NCBI RefSeq assembly: GCF_013141865.1 | Contig: NZ_RCST01000001.1 | Coordinates: 3,162,001 to 3,226,000, forward strand | DNA from: Methylomonas sp. ZR1 | Lineage (GTDB): Bacteria > Pseudomonadota > Gammaproteobacteria > Methylococcales > Methylomonadaceae | Direction of reading: 5' to 3' | DNA: 64,000 nucleotides | Shown here: positions 58,649 to 64,000 of the stretch, piece by piece | Layout of the letters: every line of letters starts with the position of its first letter | Numbering within the stretch: position 1 is the first letter of the stretch | The notes under the pieces: generated by a model | Database searches by the model: none | Seen by the model: the letters and a program-made list of their open reading frames with translations, nothing else | Told to the model about the DNA's origin: nothing | Position numbers and translations under genes: made by a program

Positions 58649-60013
58649 ATGGAAAACTCGACTTTATTGAACCGTTCGAAAAAAACCTCACTGCCGGAAC
58701 ATTCGGTGCTTTTACCGATGATGCAGTTGATCTGGCGGCCGTTGGCGACGCTGGCCGGAATTCATAAGCAATACGGCGAGCTGGTGTTGGGACGGCTGTT
58801 GGGCAGAAATATTCTGTTCGTCTGCGACCCGGAATATATAGAGCAGATTTTCAATCTGGAGGGCAAGGGCCAGTTGAACCGAAGTTTTCTTTATGGCGCC
58901 AAGAAATCGCTGTTCGGTAACGGCCTGGTCAATAGCGAAAGCCAGGTTTGGAGTAAACAGCGCCGCTTGATGCAACCGTTGTTTACCAAGGACACGGTAA
59001 AAAACTATGAGTTGATCATGGTCGAAGAAGCGGCGGCGATGGCGGAAGAGTTGAAAAAGGCGGCGTCCGGCCAAGTTGATTTAAGCACGGAGATAAAGCG
59101 GCTGATTCAGCGGATTTTTATCCGCATCCTGCTGGGCAAGTCCGTGGATCAGCTGAGCAACGGCGCGGAGCTGATCAAGGTGATTGAAATCATCTGTCAG
59201 GAGTTGCCTGTACAGTTGGGCAGCGAAATTGTGCTTGGCCGCCGTTTGAAACGTTTCATCCCGCTAAAATCCAAGCGTTATCTCGCCGCCGTGAACTATC
59301 TGCAAACCTTTATCGGTGCGGAAATTGCGCAGACGCGGACGAATCCGGGACAAAGTCTGATATCGCAGTTAATGCAAGCCAGCGACCGCAGTACCGGTTA
59401 CACAATGCCCGACAATTTGCTGCAAGACGAAGCCGTCAATCTGTTCTTCGCCGGCCAGGAAACCACCATCAATACCTTGGTGTGGTTTTTTTATTTAACC
59501 GGCAGGCGCCCGGATGTACGCGACAAGATCGCCGCCGAAATCCGCAGCTTGCCGAACGAAACCTTAAGCTCCGCGCACTTAGGCCAGCTGAGTTATACCA
59601 AAGCCGCGTTGTACGAAACCCTGCGCCTGTATCCGCCCACATCGGCGCTGTCCACGCAAACCGTTCAGGACATAGAGCTGGGCGATTACGCGATTCCCGC
59701 CGGCACCATCGTGTTATTGAGCATGCACGCCACTCACCATAGCGCCCGGCTTTGGGACAGCCCGGACGCTTTTAATCCCGACAGATTTCTGGAAACTGCG
59801 ACGCCCGGCGGACACAAATACGCCTTTTTTCCGTTCGGCGGCGGTTTGCATAATTGCATAGGGCGTCATTTTGCCGAGCTGGAAATGCTGTTGGTCATAG
59901 CCAGTTTTTTCAAGGCATTTACGTTCGAAACCGACATTTCCGTCAAAGAAGCATTCAGCGTTACGTTGAAACCGGACCGTCCGGTTGTTGGCAGAGTGGA
60001 ACCAATTGGTTAA
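58649..60013 (+). CDS. Cytochrome P450
   Basis: 454 residues, bacterial soluble length. The heme-thiolate motif is FFPFGGGLHNCIGRHFAELE (Cys403), the oxygen-activating I-helix LFFAGQETTINTLVW, and the ExxR pair in AALYETLRLYPP. No N-terminal membrane anchor is obvious. Substrate and class are not clear; the N-terminus (LIWRPLATLAGIHKQYGELV) resembles the class often annotated CYP102/CYP4-like. It needs separate redox partners; none is encoded nearby. It stands just outside the CRISPR locus and is probably unrelated to it. Confidence 0.95.
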   Translation: MENSTLLNRSKKTSLPEHSVLLPMMQLIWRPLATLAGIHKQYGELVLGRLLGRNILFVCDPEYIEQIFNLEGKGQLNRSFLYGAKKSLFGNGLVNSESQVWSKQRRLMQPLFTKDTVKNYELIMVEEAAAMAEELKKAASGQVDLSTEIKRLIQRIFIRILLGKSVDQLSNGAELIKVIEIICQELPVQLGSEIVLGRRLKRFIPLKSKRYLAAVNYLQTFIGAEIAQTRTNPGQSLISQLMQASDRSTGYTMPDNLLQDEAVNLFFAGQETTINTLVWFFYLTGRRPDVRDKIAAEIRSLPNETLSSAHLGQLSYTKAALYETLRLYPPTSALSTQTVQDIELGDYAIPAGTIVLLSMHATHHSARLWDSPDAFNPDRFLETATPGGHKYAFFPFGGGLHNCIGRHFAELEMLLVIASFFKAFTFETDISVKEAFSVTLKPDRPVVGRVEPIG

Positions 60014-60095
60014 GCTTACGGTCTGCGCTGACGGTTATAGCTAGTCGGCGCCGCACTGGCCGACTAGACGGCCTTTTTACGTAACAGGGAGCGTC

Positions 60096-60521
60096 ATGAA
60101 ACAGACCATTAGTTTTGTCACACTAGGCGTAGCCGATTTGGCTAGAAGCCGGCGTTTTTATAAGGCGCTGGGTTGGCAAGAATCGTCCGGCAGCCAGCAG
60201 GAAGTGGCATTCTTTCAGGTGGGGAGCCTGGCATTTGCGTTGTATGGCCGCGAAGCATTAGCAGACGACGCAATGGTATCGGCCGATGGCTCAGGCTTTG
60301 CCGGATTTTCGCTGGCTCACAACGTCGCATCGGCAAAAGAAGTTGACGCGACCTTGCTTGAAGCGGTTTCGGCGGGAGGTAAGCTGGTTCGTCCTGGCGA
60401 AAAAGCGGCTTGGGGCGGCTTCAGAGGTTATTTTTCCGACCCTGACGGCTTTCTTTGGGAAGTTTGTTTCAATCCTTTTTTTCCAATCGACCAACACGGT
60501 TTTGTGCAACTGCCGAACTAA
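60096..60521 (+). CDS. VOC family protein (glyoxalase/bleomycin resistance fold)
   Basis: 141 residues, two beta-alpha-beta-beta-beta units. SFVTLGVADLARSRRFYKALGW opens the first, FAGFSLAHNVASAKEVDATL the second, and FSDPDGFLWEVCFNPFF the typical end with the metal-site Glu. Members include glyoxalases, dioxygenases and antibiotic-binding proteins. GGGAGCG precedes the start. Exact role unknown. Confidence 0.9.
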   Translation: MKQTISFVTLGVADLARSRRFYKALGWQESSGSQQEVAFFQVGSLAFALYGREALADDAMVSADGSGFAGFSLAHNVASAKEVDATLLEAVSAGGKLVRPGEKAAWGGFRGYFSDPDGFLWEVCFNPFFPIDQHGFVQLPN

Positions 60522-60641
60522 ACCAAGATTCCAATACCCCGCCTTGCACTGGCGTTATATCAGTTGCTCGGGCGTTATTGGGCAAAAACTGCAACCATTA
60601 ATATTCAATAGTGGCCGATAAGGCCGGATAATCACATCAAA

Positions 60642-61091
60642 ATGAAATTTAGAGTTTTTCTGCAAAGACTATCTCATCCTCGCGTTAGAAGACGATTAAA
60701 AATTGGCCTGTCCGTTTGGGGCGTGGCTATTGTCATTAGCCTGATTGCCAAACTGGCTTACGATATTGGTTATTTTAAAGCGCAATCGTTAATAAACGAT
60801 AAAAACTCGGCAACCCCTAATATCACCCAGATACTAACCATAGAATCGGCTCAGCGCATAGTATCCGGAGCTTTAAAAGAAGATCCTGATTATCCAAAGA
60901 CCATTGTGACGCAGGTTATTGATAACAACCAAAAGCTGGCGACTATTATTGTCGAAAATAATAAGCAAAGAAAAATAGGCTGGATTATCGATATGCGCTT
61001 ATTTTTTACCGGCGATTTATTTAATGACAACGGCTATAACTTAACCGAATCTATTGAGCATCAGCATAATATTAGTAGAGGCGAAAACTGA
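60642..61091 (+). CDS. Small membrane protein of unknown function
   Basis: 149 residues: basic N-terminus (FRVFLQRLSHPRVRRRLKIG), one membrane helix (LSVWGVAIVISLIAKLAYDIGYF), then a polar, Asn/Ile-rich domain (SAQRIVSGALKEDPDYPKTI, ATIIVENNKQRKIGWIIDMR). Asn- and Lys-rich codons make it more AT-rich than neighbours. No family recognised. It is likely anchored with its C-terminal domain outside the cytoplasm. Confidence 0.7.
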   Translation: MKFRVFLQRLSHPRVRRRLKIGLSVWGVAIVISLIAKLAYDIGYFKAQSLINDKNSATPNITQILTIESAQRIVSGALKEDPDYPKTIVTQVIDNNQKLATIIVENNKQRKIGWIIDMRLFFTGDLFNDNGYNLTESIEHQHNISRGEN

Positions 61092-61360
61092 TTATTAATC
61101 CGGCCCAGGCCAGTATCGTCGCTCCCGCGCAGGCGGGAGCACAGTGACTATACCGGATCGCGGCGTGGTCCAAAGGCTCCGGACTGCAAAGTCCTGGTTA
61201 ATCCATTTGCGCAAAGACCGGTTATCCAAGCCGCCAAACAGGCTGTTGAGAGCCGCCTGACAAACTGCTACCATCGGCGGACAATATCCTCATTGATCTA
61301 TCTCAGCGCGATATTCTCTTTGCTTCCAAACAAAATCTCAGCGGATTTAAGGACCTAAAC

Positions 61361-62293
61361 ATGCCGATTATTGCGTATCAATCCCTTAACTCTAACTCCA
61401 GTTCCGAGCACGGTATCAGCGCCTCCAATTCTCAGTACTTCACGAGAATGACACATGAGCATATGGCGCAAAATTCGGCCCCCTGGAATCTGGTTCTGCC
61501 GACCGCGCCCGATATTTCGCCGGACATTCCGGTACAAGGTCCGGCCGAACTGCGTTCGACAGCGTCGTCCGGATACATGGATAAAGGCCAACACAGCAAC
61601 GACAGTTTTTCGAGTATGGTTGCCAATAAGGTCCGGCAAATTTACCAAAACCTGATACGCGCTTTCGGCGGCGCCGATTTACTGGTATGCGGCGAACTGG
61701 ACAGCAGCCATTCGGACTGGACATCCCTGCATAGTAACGCCGGGCAATTGATTCATACATCCTCGCCTGCCAAGGCTTGTAATTGCTTTAGCGTCCATTC
61801 CACTAAAGATGCGGCCAACAAGTTTCTGGGCGAAGGCGACGGTTGGCTGGCGATAGCGTGTTACAACATCATCGTGGTATTCGTACACGTGCCAAATTCC
61901 ATCGCCAAAGATGAAAATAGCCTGATGAGCTATTACCAAAAAATTAACAGCGTGGTGATTCAAGCCGGACTGGGGCCGATTGACGTGGTAATGGGCGATA
62001 CGAATCAGCCGACCAACGATTTTACCGCCAGAGTGCTTAGTCGAGCGTTGGGCATCAAATTTAGCGACGCCCACCCCGGTGACAGCATAAATCCCTTCGA
62101 CTCGCATCAACGCAGCTTTGAAGGCACTAACAGCACGGCCACTAAAAAATACGATGTAGCCGTTTTTAACACCACTAGCCTGAAACTGGCGGAAGTCGTC
62201 TACCTCTCACAATCGACGCCGGTGAGCGGCGGCGGCAGATATACAGCGGCTGTTACCGATCACATGGGTATCGGTTTAAGGATAGAAAAATAA
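61361..62293 (+). CDS. Divergent endonuclease/exonuclease/phosphatase-like protein
   Basis: 310 residues without a clear signal peptide. Three points match the EEP superfamily (DNase I, CdtB, sphingomyelinase): Glu112 in LLVCGELDSSHSDW, the catalytic Asp213/Asn pair in PIDVVMGDTNQPTND, and Asp300-His301 in AAVTDHMGIGLRI, the SDHxPV-like ending. The beta-strand LAIACYNIIVVFVHVPN fits the fold core. A His typical of the middle of the domain is not obvious. A Ser-rich N-terminus (NSNSSSEHGISASNSQYF) resembles secreted effectors or toxins. The family is inferred from motifs only. Confidence 0.55.
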   Translation: MPIIAYQSLNSNSSSEHGISASNSQYFTRMTHEHMAQNSAPWNLVLPTAPDISPDIPVQGPAELRSTASSGYMDKGQHSNDSFSSMVANKVRQIYQNLIRAFGGADLLVCGELDSSHSDWTSLHSNAGQLIHTSSPAKACNCFSVHSTKDAANKFLGEGDGWLAIACYNIIVVFVHVPNSIAKDENSLMSYYQKINSVVIQAGLGPIDVVMGDTNQPTNDFTARVLSRALGIKFSDAHPGDSINPFDSHQRSFEGTNSTATKKYDVAVFNTTSLKLAEVVYLSQSTPVSGGGRYTAAVTDHMGIGLRIEK

Positions 62294-62341
62294 TCGGCAT
62301 TTCCTATAGTTACATCGCGGACAGGTCTCTAGCGTTGCTAC

Positions 62342-63595
62342 CTAGCCGCGCAAATGTCCATCCCCATACGCCACCCACTTGTAGGTGGTGAGTTCATCTG
62401 GTCCAACCGGGCCGCGGACGTGGAGTTTATCGGTGCTGATACCGACCACCGAACCCAAGCCGTAATCGCCACCGCCCGATAATCTGGTCGAGGCGTTAAT
62501 CATCACCGACGCCGAATCCACCTGTTCCTCAAACTGCCGAGCCAGGCTTAGGCTTTGCGTGACGATGCCGTCGGTATGGCCGGAACCGTAGCGGTTGATA
62601 TGGTCTATGGCTTGTTGAATGCCGTCCACGACCTTCACCGACAGTATCGGCGCCAGGTATTCGCTATGCCAGTCTTCTTCCATCGCTGGAACAACACCGG
62701 GCAACAGCTTTTGGGTTTGTTCGCAGCCGCGCAGTTCGATGCGGTTTTCGGCAAATGCGGTGTGCAGCAACGGCAACAGTTGTGCGGCGCATGCACTGTC
62801 CACCAGCAAGGTTTCCAGTGCGTTACAGACTTGCACACTTTGGCATTTGGAATTGACCGCCAGCGCGACGGCTTGCTCCGGATCGGCATCGGCGGCGAGA
62901 TACAGGTGGCAAATGCCGTCGTAATGCTTGATGACCGGAATCCGCGTGCCTTCGGCGATGCGCTTGATCAAGCCTTTGCCGCCGCGCGGAATCAGCACGT
63001 CGATATATTCGTCCATTTTCAGCAACTCGCCCACCGCTTCGTGGCCGGGGGTGCGGATGATCTGTATCGCATGTTCCGGCAGACCAGCCGCGACCGCGCC
63101 GGCTATCATCGCATCGGTGAGTATCGCGTTGGTTTGCAAGGCTTCCGAACCACCGCGCAAAATCACCGCATTACCGCTTTTGATGCACACCCCGGCGGCA
63201 TCGGTGGTGACGTTGGGGCGCGATTCGTAAATGATGCCGATCACGCCGAGCGGCACCGATTTTTTGTAAACCCGCAGCCCGGCCGGATTGGTATGCCCGG
63301 TCAGTATCCGGTTTAACGGGTCCGGCAATTGCGCCACTTTTTTCAGGCGCGACAGCATGTAATCAAAGGTTTTGTCGTCTATCGTCAGGCGCTTGACCAT
63401 CGCCTCCGACTGCCCTTCGTCGCGGGCTTTGACGATTTCCTGGGCGTTGACCTCCAGCACCTTCTGCCTGACCGAGTCCAGCGCTTCGGCCATTTTCGCC
63501 AGTGCCAGATTGCGCGCCGATTCCGAGGCTGATGCTAATTGGCGCGATGCGACGCGGCTTTGTTGGGCGATGGTTTGGATGGAGCAATTAAACAT
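62342..63595 (-). CDS. proA: Gamma-glutamyl phosphate reductase (copy 2)
   Basis: 417 residues with the full ProA layout: [35 protein letters not shown], the catalytic cysteine in VQVCNALETLLVDS, and [20 protein letters not shown]. It is a paralogue of the ProA at 7479-8735; the active-site residues are retained, so both should be enzymes. It stands alone, not in the nadD-rsfS operon. Possible roles are a stress-regulated proline/osmolyte route or a side pathway using glutamate semialdehyde. Confidence 0.94.
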   Translation of the reverse strand: MFNCSIQTIAQQSRVASRQLASASESARNLALAKMAEALDSVRQKVLEVNAQEIVKARDEGQSEAMVKRLTIDDKTFDYMLSRLKKVAQLPDPLNRILTGHTNPAGLRVYKKSVPLGVIGIIYESRPNVTTDAAGVCIKSGNAVILRGGSEALQTNAILTDAMIAGAVAAGLPEHAIQIIRTPGHEAVGELLKMDEYIDVLIPRGGKGLIKRIAEGTRIPVIKHYDGICHLYLAADADPEQAVALAVNSKCQSVQVCNALETLLVDSACAAQLLPLLHTAFAENRIELRGCEQTQKLLPGVVPAMEEDWHSEYLAPILSVKVVDGIQQAIDHINRYGSGHTDGIVTQSLSLARQFEEQVDSASVMINASTRLSGGGDYGLGSVVGISTDKLHVRGPVGPDELTTYKWVAYGDGHLRG

Positions 63596-63855
63596 ATAGT
63601 TTCGGAATGATGGATTTTGAAATACTCGATATTGACTGGATTCATCAGATTTGGGAATAAGCTCGATAGCCCGCTTTTTGATTATCGTCTCTGCCGAATA
63701 AGCCGGATTGTCGATTATATAAGAATCGCAAAACTCCGGTTCGGGTCGACTGCAACGTCAACTGCAAAACACTAGCCCAACCTCATCCAAAACCACTTTA
63801 AAAGCCAAATGCTTTATCATTGGGCCAGGACACGTACGGAACCCGCATAATTACA

Positions 63856-64000
63856 ATGAATAACACTCCGCAACCCACCGCCAAATCTTTGATTTCTCCC
63901 GTTATTTTATTCGCCGCCACCCTGTTTATCAGCGCCACGCTGATGTTCGTGCTGCAACCGATGTTCGGCAAGCTGCTGCTGCCGCTGCTGGGCGGTACTC
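63856..64000 (+). CDS. Spermidine-synthase-like membrane protein (start only)
   Basis: 48 residues before the window ends. Translated from ATG 63856: MNNTPQPTAKSLISPVILFA, then FISATLMFVLQPMFGKLLLP and LLGGT. The QPMFGKLLLPLLGG stretch is characteristic of the fused MFS/spermidine-synthase-like family. The rest lies outside the window. Confidence 0.75.
   Translation, partial: MNNTPQPTAKSLISPVILFAATLFISATLMFVLQPMFGKLLLPLLGGT

Noticed and set aside
61155..61240. Functional tRNA-Cys gene
   Set aside because: The anticodon-like arm does not give a five-base stem with a seven-base loop, and no acceptor stem or T-loop sequence fits.

Overview
The window looks like a chromosomal segment of a Gram-negative gammaproteobacterium, most likely a methanotroph of the Methylococcales (Methylomonas-like). 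This is an inference from the mixture of genes: PEP-CTERM protein, FlgP/FlgT-type lipoproteins, an rsfS-nadD-proA operon, several FecI/FecR/TonB-receptor systems, HtpX and NhaD. No rRNA or methane monooxygenase gene is present to prove it.

Layout. 1-11.5 kb is mostly housekeeping: a truncated subtilisin-like protease, a PEP-CTERM protein, a membrane-anchored protein with repeated DSVLxRH motifs, glutathione peroxidase, a FlgP/FlgT pair, the proA-nadD-rsfS operon, a YqjM-type ene-reductase, an MFS exporter and a 47-residue membrane protein too short for normal gene calling. 11.9-21.4 kb holds a hybrid histidine kinase coupled to an HD-GYP response regulator, an OpgC-like membrane protein, NhaD and an MHS-family transporter. 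21.7-34.5 kb is an accessory island in which one architecture occurs twice: ECF sigma, FecR, toxin-antitoxin module(s), STN-containing TonB receptor, palindromic repeat element, then a second ECF sigma with no FecR. 34.6-43.2 kb has DUF2835, htpX, a PQQ-type sugar dehydrogenase, a NUDIX hydrolase, an odd lipoprotein alpha/beta hydrolase and a large hybrid kinase whose membrane domain resembles the plant ethylene receptor.

43.4-58.3 kb is a complete type I-G (formerly I-U) CRISPR-Cas locus. It has an array of 45 identical 36-bp repeats plus one degenerate terminal repeat (45 spacers), cas2, a cas4-cas1 fusion, csb2 (Cas5-Cas6), csb1 (Cas7), csx17 (Cas8), cas3 with a C-terminal HD domain, and a WYL-domain regulator. 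A MazE/MazF-type toxin-antitoxin pair on the opposite strand splits the effector genes from the adaptation genes. The promoter of that pair carries four TTTGT(C/T) repeats spaced exactly 12 bp apart. A 98-bp cluster of four short hairpins separates csx17 from csb1.

58.6-64 kb has a cytochrome P450, a VOC-family protein, a small membrane protein, a divergent endonuclease/exonuclease/phosphatase-like protein, a second proA paralogue and the start of a spermidine-synthase-like membrane protein.

The observations most worth following up are the ethylene-receptor-like kinase, the toxin-antitoxin module nested inside the cas locus with its phased operator, the duplicated ECF/FecR/TA/TonB module with its palindromic elements, the hairpin cluster inside the cas operon, and the hydrolase with Asp at the nucleophile position.
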